Positions 1 through 8,689 of a DNA stretch of 64,000 nucleotides are shown here, one piece after another (the stretch's first letter is position 1; every line of letters begins with the position of its first letter). The DNA comes from Xanthobacter autotrophicus (lineage in GTDB: Bacteria; Pseudomonadota; Alphaproteobacteria; Rhizobiales; Xanthobacteraceae): contig NZ_VAUP01000022.1 in NCBI RefSeq assembly GCF_005871085.1, positions 1-64,000 of the forward strand, given 5' to 3'. The translations under genes were made by a program, and so were the position numbers. The notes below the pieces were generated by a model. The model had not been told where the DNA came from. It made no database searches and saw nothing but the letters and a program-made list of their open reading frames with translations.

Positions 1-191
1 GAAGCCGAGTAGTCCGTCCGAAGCTGCACCGCAGAGGCCATGGCGCGAATCCTCCCCGCACCATGGAATCAGCGATCGCACTCAACCGAAAGCCCCTGAG
101 AGTCACCCTCAATCGCCGTTGGTATAAGAGCAAGATTTGGCCACTGCGTGTGCGCCATCGTAAATTGGTCGCCAGCGGCATTGCGCGAGGG

Positions 192-1373
192 TCAGCGCCC
201 GGCCAGCGCCACCGCTGCGCGCAGCAAGGCAGTGTCACTGCCCGCCGGCCCCACCAGCGAGAGGCCGAAGGGCACGCCTTCCAGCCGGGCCAGCGGCAGG
301 GACACCTGGGGCAGGCCGCCGAGGCCGGCGATGCACAGAAGGTTCATGGCGAGATGCCGGGTGGTGACCTCCACCTCGGCGGTGGCCATGCCGCGCAGCG
401 GGGCGGGGCGCGGAACCGTGGGCATGAGGAACGCCGTGCCCGGTTGCAGCAGATCGCCGAGCCGGGCACGGATGGTGGCCCGGTGAGCGGCGGCGTTCTC
501 CACCGCCGAGGGGGCGACGGCACGGGCGGCGTCGAACCGCTCCTTCACCCCCGGCCCGAAGACGGGGCGCACCTTCTCGATCCACGGCCCCACCGAGGCC
601 CAGATTTCGGCCGCCTGCAAGGTGCGGAAGGTGGCGGACCAGGCATCGAGCCCGTCAGGTGCCAGGGCGATCTCTTCACAAGGCGCGAGCGTCTCCTGCG
701 CCAGCCGCAGCACGGGGGCGAGGGCGGCGGCCGCTTCCGGCGACAGCAGGGCGAAGGCCTCGCGCGGGGCAAGCAGCCGGGTGATGGGCGGCGCGGGCGC
801 GGCATCGGCCAGCAGCACGCGGCCCACGCGGTCCAGCAGGCCGGCGTCGCGGGCGAACCAGCCCACGCAATCGAAGCTGGGCGCGAACGGGGCGACGCCG
901 TCAAGCGGGATCCGCCCATGGGTGGGGCGCATGCCGAAGAGGCCGCAATAGCTCGACGGCACCCGCACGGAGCCGCCGCAATCGGTGCCAAGGGCGAAAT
1001 CCACCACGCCCCCCGCCGTGGCCGAGGCCGAGCCGCTGGAGGAGCCGCCCGGCACCCGATCCGGCGCGGCCGGATTGAGCGGCGTGCCGTAATGCACATT
1101 CTCGCCGGTGAGCGAATAGCACAGCTCGTCGGCGATGGTCTTGCCGGCAAGGCTTGCGCCCGCATCCAGCAGGCGCTCGACCGCCACGGCGGAGCGCGCG
1201 GCGGGCGGGTGGGTGCCGAGCCAGTCGGGATGGCCGTTGCCGGTGGAGGTGCCGGCCACGTCCATCACATCCTTCACGGCGAAGGCGAGGCCGGCGAGCG
1301 GCCCGGCGGGCGCACCGGGCCGGGCGAGGCGCGGACCGGGGATGAAGGCGCCCAGCGCCTCGACGGCGCTCAT
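192..1373 (-). CDS. Amidase (amidase-signature family)
   Basis: Predicted 393-residue cytoplasmic amidohydrolase that hydrolyses a carboxylic amide to acid plus ammonia or amine. The Ser-cisSer-Lys triad is visible: Lys34 (FAVKDV), Ser111 in the GGSSSGSA loop and Ser135 in DCGGSVR. Their spacings of 77 and 24 residues are normal for the family. The reading frame stays open upstream to about 1592, but that part is out-of-frame deaminase sequence. The ATG at 1373 overlaps the stop of the upstream deaminase as ATGA, so the two are translationally coupled. At 393 residues it is on the short side for the family (commonly 450-500). It probably acts after the amidohydrolase in the same pathway; the substrate is unknown. 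Confidence 0.88.
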   Translation of the reverse strand: MSAVEALGAFIPGPRLARPGAPAGPLAGLAFAVKDVMDVAGTSTGNGHPDWLGTHPPAARSAVAVERLLDAGASLAGKTIADELCYSLTGENVHYGTPLNPAAPDRVPGGSSSGSASATAGGVVDFALGTDCGGSVRVPSSYCGLFGMRPTHGRIPLDGVAPFAPSFDCVGWFARDAGLLDRVGRVLLADAAPAPPITRLLAPREAFALLSPEAAAALAPVLRLAQETLAPCEEIALAPDGLDAWSATFRTLQAAEIWASVGPWIEKVRPVFGPGVKERFDAARAVAPSAVENAAAHRATIRARLGDLLQPGTAFLMPTVPRPAPLRGMATAEVEVTTRHLAMNLLCIAGLGGLPQVSLPLARLEGVPFGLSLVGPAGSDTALLRAAVALAGR

Positions 1374-2611
1374 TGTCCGCACCCGCAGCCGGGAAAGTGC
1401 AGCTTCGCCCGCTCCCGCGTCAGGGTGCGCCGGCCGCCCTTGAAGGCGGCGAGCACGGGGGACAGTTCGGCCACCGCATCGCGCGGGGAAGGACTGTCGA
1501 TGATGACGAAATCCGCCGCCTTGCCGGCTTCCAGCCCGTAGTCGGGAAGGTTCATGAGGCGGGCGGGACGGCTTGTGACCATGTGGAAGCACTCGGTCAT
1601 GTCGTGGGCCGAGCCCACATGACAGATGTTGGCATTCAGATTCGCCATGCGCAATTGAGAGCAGTCGCCGAACGGGGTGAAGGGGTTCAGCACATTGTTG
1701 GTGGAGAGCGAGCAGTTCACCCCATGCTGGAGCAGCAGGTGGGCCGGGGTGACGCCGCGCGTCTTCGCGAAGGTGCGGTCGCGCCCCATCAGGAACAGGT
1801 CGGTGGAGGGCAGCACGGTGAGCGCGACGCCGGCGTCCCGCATCCGCGTGGCGATCTCGACAAGCCGCTCCGGCTCCACATAGGCAAGCTTGGTGACATG
1901 GCCGATGGCCACCCGCCCGCCCCAGCCGAACCGCTCGGTGAGCGCGCAGACATAATCGAGGTCGAGGGCCGTGGGATCGGCGCCGAAATCCAGATGCATG
2001 TCGATGTCCACGTCGAAGTCGCGGGCCATCTCGAACACCCGGTCGATCTGGCCGTGGGGATCGGTGTCGGTATAGGGCGCCGCGCCCACCGCCCTCGCCC
2101 CGCGCCGCAGCGCTTCCACCATCAGCTCGTCGGTGCCGGGATTGTTGGTGAGGCCCTCCTGCGGGAACACGCAGACCTCAATGTCCATGGCCCAGCGATA
2201 ATCCTCCACCAGTTGCATCACCCCCTCGAACCCGCGCAGGCCGATGCCCGGGTCCACCTCCAGGTGGGTGCGCATGTGGGTGGTGCCCTGGGCGATGGCC
2301 TTCTCGATGGTGCGTCGGCCACGGGCGTACACATCCTGCGGGGTGAAGTCCTTCTTGGCGCGGGCCACCTCGGCGATGGCCTCCTCCAGGTCGCCCCGGC
2401 GGGAGGCGCAGCGATCGAGGATGCAGGACTTGTCGAGGTGGATGTGGGTTTCGACGAAGCCGGGGGCGACCAGGCAGCCGGCGGCATCCACCACCTCGCC
2501 GGCGGCCGCGATGTCGGGCGCGACGGCTTCAATGCGGCCGGCGGCGACGGCGATATCGACGATACGGTCCGGCGCGTCCGGCAGGCGGGCGTTCTTGACG
2601 ATGAGGTCCAT
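1370..2611 (-). CDS. Cytosine-deaminase-like amidohydrolase
   Basis: Predicted 413-residue metal-dependent hydrolase of the amidohydrolase superfamily, closest in style to cytosine deaminase and s-triazine ring hydrolases such as AtzC. The N-terminal beta sandwich (residues 1-50) leads to the metal motif His56-x-His58 in FVETHIHLDKS. Further conserved stretches are HMRTHLEVD, DIDMHLDFG, GHVTK and LSTNNVLNPF, the last placed where the catalytic Asp/Asn region lies in CodA. The ATG at 2611 follows the LysR stop by 26 nt, and its own stop overlaps the amidase start. It may deaminate or open a nitrogen heterocycle. The exact substrate cannot be read from sequence. Confidence 0.82.
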   Translation of the reverse strand: MDLIVKNARLPDAPDRIVDIAVAAGRIEAVAPDIAAAGEVVDAAGCLVAPGFVETHIHLDKSCILDRCASRRGDLEEAIAEVARAKKDFTPQDVYARGRRTIEKAIAQGTTHMRTHLEVDPGIGLRGFEGVMQLVEDYRWAMDIEVCVFPQEGLTNNPGTDELMVEALRRGARAVGAAPYTDTDPHGQIDRVFEMARDFDVDIDMHLDFGADPTALDLDYVCALTERFGWGGRVAIGHVTKLAYVEPERLVEIATRMRDAGVALTVLPSTDLFLMGRDRTFAKTRGVTPAHLLLQHGVNCSLSTNNVLNPFTPFGDCSQLRMANLNANICHVGSAHDMTECFHMVTSRPARLMNLPDYGLEAGKAADFVIIDSPSPRDAVAELSPVLAAFKGGRRTLTRERAKLHFPGCGCGQ

Positions 2612-2637
2612 GGGGCGTCTCGACGGGCTGGCAGGGT

Positions 2638-3585
2638 TCACTTCACGGTGGCGCGGGCCTTCTCGCCCTTGAGCTTGGCGCGCCAGGTTCCGGTTTCGAC
2701 CATCTCGGCGATGACATCGGCCATCACCTTGGCCACCGCCTCGGAGCCGCGCGGGTTCATGCTGCGCTGGGAGACGACGACGGACAGCCGCCAGGACGGC
2801 GTCGGGTCGAGGATGGAGACGGCCACCATCTCGCCGCGCGCCATCTCGTCCATGAAGGCGAAGTGGGGCATGACCCCCAGCGCCCGGCCGGAACGCACAA
2901 GGCGGGCGATGGTGGGCAGGCTGTCGCAGGCCATGGCGACGGGCTCCACGTCGTTGCGGGCGGCGAACTGCTCGATCACCGTGCGCATCACGTTGGGCGC
3001 GCCGGGCAGCACGATGGGCCACGCGAACATGTCGCGGAAGGAGACGCTGCCCTGCGCCGCCAGCGGGTGGTCCGGCGCCACGAACAGCATCAGCTCCTCG
3101 ACCATCATCTCGGTCCAGGCCACGTGCTCGAACGCCTTGTGGTCGTAGAGCAGGGCCACATCCAGCCGGCCGGCCTGGAGGAAATCGTCGAGATAGCCGG
3201 TCATGGCCTCCACCACGTGAAGGGCGATGTTGGGTTGCTGCTCGGCCATCGCCGAGATCAGCGGCAGGCCGAGGCCCCGGCAGGCCGAGGTGGGCAGCCC
3301 CACCGACACCCGCCCCGAGGGATTGAGCGACTTGGAGCGGACCTGGTCCTTCACCCGGTCCACCTCCTCCAGGATGCGCCGGGCATGGTCGTAGAATTGC
3401 TGGCCAAGCTCGGAGGGGGTGACGCCGCGGGCATGGCGCATGAGCAGTTCGACACCCAGCTCCTCCTCCAGATTCTTCATCTGCTGGCTCAGCGAGGGCT
3501 GGGCAATGCGCAATACCTCCGCCGCGCGGGAGAAGTTCCCGCTTTCCGCAATCTGGACGAAGTATTTGAGCTGCCGAAGATCCAT
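2638..3585 (-). CDS. LysR-family transcriptional regulator
   Basis: Predicted 315-residue LysR-type regulator. The N-terminal winged helix-turn-helix (residues 1-60, MDLRQLKYFVQIAESGNFS then AQPSLSQQMKNLE) resembles the Nac/Cbl branch. Residues 92-295 form the periplasmic-binding-protein-like effector domain. It heads the minus-strand deaminase-amidase operon and faces the ABC importer at 3883 across a 297-nt AT-rich spacer. It is therefore the likely regulator of both directions, with a pathway substrate as inducer (inference). The ATG at 3585 is preceded by an AAGGTGAG-type Shine-Dalgarno on the minus strand. Confidence 0.9.
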   Translation of the reverse strand: MDLRQLKYFVQIAESGNFSRAAEVLRIAQPSLSQQMKNLEEELGVELLMRHARGVTPSELGQQFYDHARRILEEVDRVKDQVRSKSLNPSGRVSVGLPTSACRGLGLPLISAMAEQQPNIALHVVEAMTGYLDDFLQAGRLDVALLYDHKAFEHVAWTEMMVEELMLFVAPDHPLAAQGSVSFRDMFAWPIVLPGAPNVMRTVIEQFAARNDVEPVAMACDSLPTIARLVRSGRALGVMPHFAFMDEMARGEMVAVSILDPTPSWRLSVVVSQRSMNPRGSEAVAKVMADVIAEMVETGTWRAKLKGEKARATVK

Positions 3586-3882
3586 GGCTCACCTTTGCAC
3601 CAGCTGAAATGGCACTGCTCAAAAGTGATTGTCAAATTGCATGATATATAGTCATATGCCTAAACTATGAGCGATAAAATCGTATATTTATATTATAATC
3701 AATGGGTTGGATGTTTGGTTCGGGGCATGACTCAGCCTATTATATCAGCCTATAGTCTTAGCCTATATCTATGATCGGAAAATAATCTTTGTCCTGAGGC
3801 TGCGCCTATATCAGCTTCATCTCGCAGATGATTTTCGGGCGGTGATGCCCGGCGCGTCCTGTACACGGCAGGAGAAACAGAC
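3586..3882. promoter_or_regulatory. Divergent AT-rich promoter/operator region
   Basis: This 297-nt spacer between the divergent LysR and importer genes contains no gene. It is strikingly AT-rich against the GC-rich surroundings, especially 3640-3780, as expected for divergent promoters under LysR control. It holds the regularly spaced heptamers described separately, and related GCCTA words near 3656 (ATGCCTAAAC) and 3804 (GCGCCTATATC). A good Shine-Dalgarno (AGGAG at about 3868) lies before the ATG at 3883. Confidence 0.6.
3734..3766 (+). repeat. Three AGCCTAT heptamers at exact 13-bp spacing
   Basis: AGCCTAT occurs at 3734-3740, 3747-3753 and 3760-3766, so starts are 13 bp apart. The flanking bases are AT-rich and only partly conserved. 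A regular direct repeat in a regulator/importer spacer looks like an operator array. Thirteen bases is not one helical turn, so successive sites would rotate around the helix. Function is inferred. Confidence 0.55.
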
Positions 3883-5085
3883 ATGCCTCCACAAAGCATT
3901 TTGCGCAGCCAGCTTCTGGCTGCGGCGGTGGCGCTCGGCCTTTCCACCGGCTTTTCGATCCCGGCGGCGCTGGCCGATCAGGAACCCTGCATCGGCAATT
4001 CCGCCGCCGTCACCGGTCCGGCGGCATTCTCCGGCCAGGCCATCAAGATGGGCGCGGAGATCGCCATCGAGGAGATCAACGCGGCCGGCGGCGTGCTCGG
4101 CAAGAAGCTGCGGCTGATCCAGTATGACGATGCCGGCGCGCCGCCGCGCGGCGTCGACAACACCCGCCGCATCGCGCTGGCGGACAAGTGCATCGCCGTG
4201 CTCGGCGGCTTCCATTCCACCGTCGCTTTGGCGCAGGTGGACCCGGTGCACGAGATCGGCATTCCCTACATGGGCGTGTGGGCGGCCAACACCAAGGCCA
4301 TCGAGAACGGGCGCGATCCCAACTTCATGTTCCGCGTCTCCGCCAAGGACAAGTGGGTGGCCCGCTTCCTGGTGGACGAGGCGTTGAAGGTGTCCAAGAC
4401 CGGCAAGGTGGCGTTCTTCTACGAGAACACCGGCTGGGGCAACGGCGCATTGCCGGACGTGAAGGCCGCGCTCGCCGCCAAGGGCAAGGAACTGTTGGCC
4501 GCGGAAACCTTCAACTGGAACGACCAGGACATGTCGCCCCAGGTGATCCGCGCCCGCGACGCCGGGGCCGACGTGGCCATCATCTGGTCGCTGGACCGCG
4601 AGGCCAACCAGATCCTGCGCTCCATGGACAAGGCGAGCTGGAAGCCGGCCATCGTCGGTGCCTGGGGCATCTCGGGCAATCTCGGCGAGCTGGCCGGCCC
4701 CCTCGCCAACGGGGTGCGGGTGATGCAGACCTATTCCTTCCTCACCCCGCAGAGCGAGGCCGGCAAGAGGCTGCTCGCCGCCGTCGAGGCCAAGACCGGC
4801 ATCAAGGACCCGAAGGACATCAAGGCGCCCTCCGGCATCGCCAATTCCTATGACGCGGTCTATGTGCTGGCCGACGCCATCAAGATCGCGGGCTCTTTCG
4901 ACTGGAAAAAGGTGCAGCAGGCCCTCTACCAGGTCAGCCGCGACGGCCTCGTCGCCCCCTACAAGCCGGCCTTCGACAAGGCCGATCCCGAGCGCCAGGA
5001 CGCCATCCTGCCGCAATACTACCTGCTGACGGTCTGGCACGACGGCAAGCTGATCCCCCTCAAGGGCTCGCCCTACGACAAGTGA
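3883..5085 (+). CDS. Branched-chain/amide-type ABC substrate-binding protein
   Basis: Predicted 400-residue periplasmic binding protein of the Leu/Ile/Val-amide type (type I fold). A signal peptide of about 31 residues ends in PAALA before DQEP. Typical type I features follow: GPAAFSGQAIKMGAEIAIEEIN, then LGKKLRLIQYDDAG and SYDAVYVLADAIK. It is the first gene of the plus-strand importer operon, followed by a terminator-like hairpin and then livH. The ligand is unknown; the neighbouring amidases and cyclase suggest an amide or nitrogen-ring compound rather than leucine. Confidence 0.88.
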   Translation: MPPQSILRSQLLAAAVALGLSTGFSIPAALADQEPCIGNSAAVTGPAAFSGQAIKMGAEIAIEEINAAGGVLGKKLRLIQYDDAGAPPRGVDNTRRIALADKCIAVLGGFHSTVALAQVDPVHEIGIPYMGVWAANTKAIENGRDPNFMFRVSAKDKWVARFLVDEALKVSKTGKVAFFYENTGWGNGALPDVKAALAAKGKELLAAETFNWNDQDMSPQVIRARDAGADVAIIWSLDREANQILRSMDKASWKPAIVGAWGISGNLGELAGPLANGVRVMQTYSFLTPQSEAGKRLLAAVEAKTGIKDPKDIKAPSGIANSYDAVYVLADAIKIAGSFDWKKVQQALYQVSRDGLVAPYKPAFDKADPERQDAILPQYYLLTVWHDGKLIPLKGSPYDK

Positions 5086-5091
5086 GCCCGC

Positions 5092-5127
5092 GCGGGAGGC
5101 GGTTTCCCTCGCCGCCTCCCGCTTTTT
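5092..5127 (+). terminator. Hairpin plus T-run after the binding-protein gene
   Basis: A perfect 11-bp stem (GCGGGAGGCGG at 5092-5102 with CCGCCTCCCGC at 5112-5122) encloses a 9-nt loop and is followed by TTTTT. Because it lies between the binding-protein gene and its own permease genes, it probably acts as a partial terminator that keeps binding-protein mRNA in excess. Confidence 0.75.
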
Positions 5128-5200
5128 GTCTCCCCCACGCTGCCACCACTCGCCTCGACCGGCCACGGCCGAGCCCCCTCCCTCCGACAGGTCGCCCGCA

Positions 5201-6076
5201 ATGACCACAGTGGTGCAATACATCCTGTCCGGCCTTGCCATCGGCGGCATCTATGCCCTGGTGGCCCTCGGCTTCCACATCATGTGGTCGTCGGCCAAGG
5301 CCGTGAACTTCGCCCATGGCGACACGCTGATGATCGGTGGCCTGCTGGCCGTCTACCTGCTGGCGGCGGGTCTGCCGCTGGGGCTGGCGTGCCTTGCTGC
5401 GGTGGTGGCCGGCGGCCTGTTCGGGCTGGTGCTGGAGCGCATCGCGGTGCGCCCCTTTTTGTCCCAGCAGGGCTCGGTGGGCTGGATGCTCACCACCATC
5501 GCCGTGGGCATCATGGTGGAGAGCTTCGCCACCATCCAGACCCAGGGCTACGCCCGGCCGCTGCCCTCGCCGGGGGTGGGCGCCTCGGTGCACATCCTTG
5601 GTGCCGGCATCTATCCGCAGGAACTGGTGATCCCGCTGGTGGCGGTGGTGGCCATGCTGGGCCTGCGGGCGCTGCAGCGCCACACCTTGGTGGGCCGCGC
5701 CATGCGCGCGGTGGCCCACAACAAGAATGCCGCCGCCCTCATGGGCATCAATGTGAATGCGGTGGTCGCCTTTTCCTTCGCCCTCGCCGGGCTTTTGGGC
5801 GCGGCGGCCGGCGTGCTGGTGGCCCCGGTGGTGCAGGCCTCCGCCGCCATGGGCGTGCTGCCGGGGCTGAAGGGCTTCGCCGTGGCCATCATCGGCGGCA
5901 TCACCTCGGCGCCGGGGGTGGTCATCACCGGCCTCGTCTACGGGGTGATGGAGAAATTTGTCGAAGGCTACATCTCCACCGCCGCGCGCGAGATCATCGG
6001 CTTCTCCCTCATGATCCTCACTTTGCTGGTGTTCCCCCAGGGCCTGTTCGGCAAGCGAGAGGTGATGAAGGTATGA
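5201..6076 (+). CDS. ABC permease, LivH type
   Basis: Predicted 291-residue inner-membrane permease with about eight hydrophobic segments. It begins MTTVVQYILSGLAIGGIYAL and contains the LivH signatures NFAHGD, the AVAHNKNAAALMGIN loop that couples to the ATPase, and GLKGFAVAIIGG. The ATG at 5201 gives the usual family N-terminus; an in-frame start at 5126 would add an implausible Pro/Arg-rich leader. It overlaps the next gene as ATGA at 6073-6076. It forms half of the membrane channel with the LivM part of the next protein. Confidence 0.9.
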   Translation: MTTVVQYILSGLAIGGIYALVALGFHIMWSSAKAVNFAHGDTLMIGGLLAVYLLAAGLPLGLACLAAVVAGGLFGLVLERIAVRPFLSQQGSVGWMLTTIAVGIMVESFATIQTQGYARPLPSPGVGASVHILGAGIYPQELVIPLVAVVAMLGLRALQRHTLVGRAMRAVAHNKNAAALMGINVNAVVAFSFALAGLLGAAAGVLVAPVVQASAAMGVLPGLKGFAVAIIGGITSAPGVVITGLVYGVMEKFVEGYISTAAREIIGFSLMILTLLVFPQGLFGKREVMKV

Positions 6077-7881
6077 GACACCTCACCCGCCATCTCACCC
6101 TTGCCGGCTTCGTGGCGCTCGCCGCGCTCCTGGTGATCGTGCCGCTCACCTCCGGCAACGAATACGAACTGCGCCTGTTCATGCTGTTCCTGATCTACGG
6201 CATCATCGCCGTGGGCCTGAACGTGCTGGTGGGGCTCACGGGCCTCGTCTCCCTCGGACAGGCGGGCCTGTTCGCGCTCGGCTCCTATACCGGCGCCATT
6301 GTGGCGACGCGGCTCGGCTTCGACATGATCTCGTCGAGCCTCATCGCCGCGCTGGTGGCGGCCGGCTTCGGCGTGCTCCTCGCCTATCCCACGGTGCGGG
6401 TGCGCGGCGTCTATCTCGCCGTGGTCACCATCGCCTTCGGCCTCATCGTGGAGAATGTCGCCATCGAGTGGCAATCGCTCACGGGGGGCACCACGGGCCT
6501 CACCTCTATCCCCGCGCCCAATGCGTTCGGGGTGCGGCTGTCCGGCTATGCCTTCTACGGGGTGCTGGCGGTGGTGCTGTTCCTCGCCACCGCCGCCGCG
6601 CACAATCTCAAGGTCTCGCGTTATGGCCGCGCCATGCTGGCGGTGTCCCAGAGCGAGATCGCGGCGCGGGCGCTGGGCGTGGACGCCACCGCCATGCGCA
6701 CGCTGGCCTTCGTGGCGGCGGCGGTGACGGCGGGCCTCGCCGGCACCTTCTACGCCTTCCTCAATTCCTACATCTCCCCCGACATCTTCACCTTCTCGGA
6801 CAGCGTGCGCTTCCTGTTGATGGTGATCCTGGGCGGGGCAGCCTCCACCTTCGGGCCGGTATTGGGCGCCTATATCCTCACCTACCTGCCGGAATATCTG
6901 CAGGACTTCGCGGTGTGGCAGAAGTTCGCCTATGGCGCGCTGCTGCTCATCGTCATGTTTGTCATGCCGCGCGGCATCATGGGCTCCCTCGCGGCCGGCC
7001 TGAAGCGGCTGGTGCCGGTGCCGCGGGCGGTTGCCGCATCCGAAGGACTGCCCGCCGAGGACACATTGCGGCTCGATCCCCGCGCGCAGAAATCCGAGCT
7101 GGTGGCGCGCGACCTCACGGTGCGGTTCGGTGGGCTCACGGCGCTGGCCAAGGCCTCGCTGCGGGTGAAGCCGGGCGAGGTGCATGCCCTCATCGGGCCG
7201 AACGGCGCCGGCAAGTCCACCTTCGTCAACACCATCTCCGGCTTCTACCAGCCAAGCGAGGGCGCCTTTGAGCTGGACGGCATCCAGCTTGCCGGCAAGG
7301 CCTCCCACGAGATCGCCCGCGCCGGCCTCTCCCGCACCTTCCAGAACACCGAATTGTTCGGCGAGATGACCGTGCTGGAAAACGTGATGGTGGGCCACCA
7401 GCAGCGCCTCGGCTACGGCCTCGTCGCCGCGCTGCTGCGCACCGGCGCCATGCGACGGCAGGATGCCGAATGCCGGCGCGCCGCCATCGGCCTGCTCGTG
7501 TTCGTGGGGTTGGAGGACTATGCCAACGAGGAGGCTCACTTCCTCCCCTTCGGCCTCCAGCGGCGGCTGGAGATCGCCAGGGCGCTGGCTGCCCGGCCCC
7601 GCCTGCTGCTGCTGGACGAGCCCGCCGCCGGTCTCACCACCCAGGAGATCGACGAGCTGGAAGCCATGATCCGGCGCATCGCAGCGCTGGGGGTCTCGGT
7701 GCTGCTCATCGAGCATCATGTGGAACTCATCATGGCGGTGGCCGACACGGTGACCGTGCTGGACTACGGCCAGGTGATCGCCAGCGACACCCCCGCCGTG
7801 GTGCAGGAGAACCCGCGCGTCATCGAGGCTTATTTCGGCACCTCCCTCGACCACGCCCCGGCTGCGGAGGTGACGGCATGA
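6073..7881 (+). CDS. Fused LivM permease - LivG ATPase
   Basis: Predicted 602-residue protein joining two normally separate or fused-in-some-lineages ABC components. Residues 1-325 are a LivM-type permease (GLVSLGQAGLFALGSYTGA, GVYLAVVTIAFGLI). Residues 340-595 are a LivG-type ATPase with Walker A GPNGAGKST near residue 375, the LivG helix SRTFQNTELFGEMTVLENV, signature LPFGLQRRLEIARAL and Walker B LLLLDEP near 512. The frame is open across the junction with no stop or internal start needed. It starts on the livH stop (ATGA) and its own stop overlaps livF the same way. Confidence 0.9.
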   Translation: MRHLTRHLTLAGFVALAALLVIVPLTSGNEYELRLFMLFLIYGIIAVGLNVLVGLTGLVSLGQAGLFALGSYTGAIVATRLGFDMISSSLIAALVAAGFGVLLAYPTVRVRGVYLAVVTIAFGLIVENVAIEWQSLTGGTTGLTSIPAPNAFGVRLSGYAFYGVLAVVLFLATAAAHNLKVSRYGRAMLAVSQSEIAARALGVDATAMRTLAFVAAAVTAGLAGTFYAFLNSYISPDIFTFSDSVRFLLMVILGGAASTFGPVLGAYILTYLPEYLQDFAVWQKFAYGALLLIVMFVMPRGIMGSLAAGLKRLVPVPRAVAASEGLPAEDTLRLDPRAQKSELVARDLTVRFGGLTALAKASLRVKPGEVHALIGPNGAGKSTFVNTISGFYQPSEGAFELDGIQLAGKASHEIARAGLSRTFQNTELFGEMTVLENVMVGHQQRLGYGLVAALLRTGAMRRQDAECRRAAIGLLVFVGLEDYANEEAHFLPFGLQRRLEIARALAARPRLLLLDEPAAGLTTQEIDELEAMIRRIAALGVSVLLIEHHVELIMAVADTVTVLDYGQVIASDTPAVVQENPRVIEAYFGTSLDHAPAAEVTA

Positions 7882-8648
7882 GCACCCAAGAGACCTCTCA
7901 CGGGATCAGCCCCGGCGACGTGCTGCTCGACATCCGGTCCATGGAATTGCGCTACGGCGCGGCGGTGGCGGTGCGCGACATCTCGCTGAAGGTGAAGCGC
8001 GGCCAACTGGTGGCAGTCATCGGCAACAACGGCGCCGGCAAGTCCTCCATGGTGAAGGGCGCGACGGGCCTCGTCGCCCCCTCCGGCGGCAAGGTGCTGT
8101 TTCGCGGCGCCGACACCACCCGCTTGAGCGCCAATGCCAAGGTGGGGCAGGGCCTCGTCATGGTGCCGGAAGGCCGCCTGATTTTTCCCGACCAGAGCGT
8201 GGAGGACAATCTCATCCTCGGCGCCTACGTCCATGGCGGCCTCAAGGGCGCAAAGGCCAGGGCGACGCGGGAGAAGGTGCTGGAGCTGTTCCCGCGCCTG
8301 AAGGAGCGCCTCGCCCAGCAGGCCGGCTCCATGTCCGGCGGCGAGCAGCAGATGCTGGCCATCGCCCGCGGGCTGATGGCCGAGCCGGAGCTGCTCATCA
8401 TCGACGAGCTGTCGCTGGGCCTTGCGCCCAAGATCGTCGACCAGCTCATGGGCGTGCTCTCCGCCCTCAACAAGGCCGGCCTCACCATCCTGCTGGTGGA
8501 GCAGCTCGCCTCCTATGCGCTCGCCATCGCCGACCACGCCTATGTCATCGCCAACGGCCGCGTCGCGCGGGAAGGGCCGAGCCAGGTGCTCGCCCGCGAC
8601 CCGGAGGTGATGGAAGCCTTCCTCGGCCGCAAGAAACCGGCGGCCTGA
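7878..8648 (+). CDS. ABC ATPase, LivF type
   Basis: Predicted 256-residue cytoplasmic ATPase completing the importer. It shows intact Walker A GNNGAGKSS, the LivF hallmark MVPEGRLIFPDQSVEDNL, signature MSGGEQQMLAIARGL, Walker B LLIIDELSLGLAPKI and an H-loop region in which VEQLASYAL replaces the usual VEQ(N) segment. The ATG at 7878 overlaps the preceding stop (ATGA), fixing the start. It is followed after 41 nt by the cyclase-family gene with its own Shine-Dalgarno, so importer and hydrolases are probably one transcript. Confidence 0.9.
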   Translation: MSTQETSHGISPGDVLLDIRSMELRYGAAVAVRDISLKVKRGQLVAVIGNNGAGKSSMVKGATGLVAPSGGKVLFRGADTTRLSANAKVGQGLVMVPEGRLIFPDQSVEDNLILGAYVHGGLKGAKARATREKVLELFPRLKERLAQQAGSMSGGEQQMLAIARGLMAEPELLIIDELSLGLAPKIVDQLMGVLSALNKAGLTILLVEQLASYALAIADHAYVIANGRVAREGPSQVLARDPEVMEAFLGRKKPAA

Positions 8649-8689
8649 GCCTCATCTTTTTGCAAGTCCATCCAGTCCAAGGAGCCCCC

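Noticed and set aside
63-1541. 492-codon open frame opposite the amidase and deaminase
   Set aside because: Its product is low-complexity Arg/Gly/His-rich sequence without a family pattern, and the opposite strand encodes two clear enzymes. It arises from the high GC third-position bias.
1370-3622. Single 750-residue protein covering regulator and deaminase
   Set aside because: The LysR gene occupies a different frame over 2638-3585. Only the part after ATG 2611 has family sequence, so this is an open shadow upstream of the real start.
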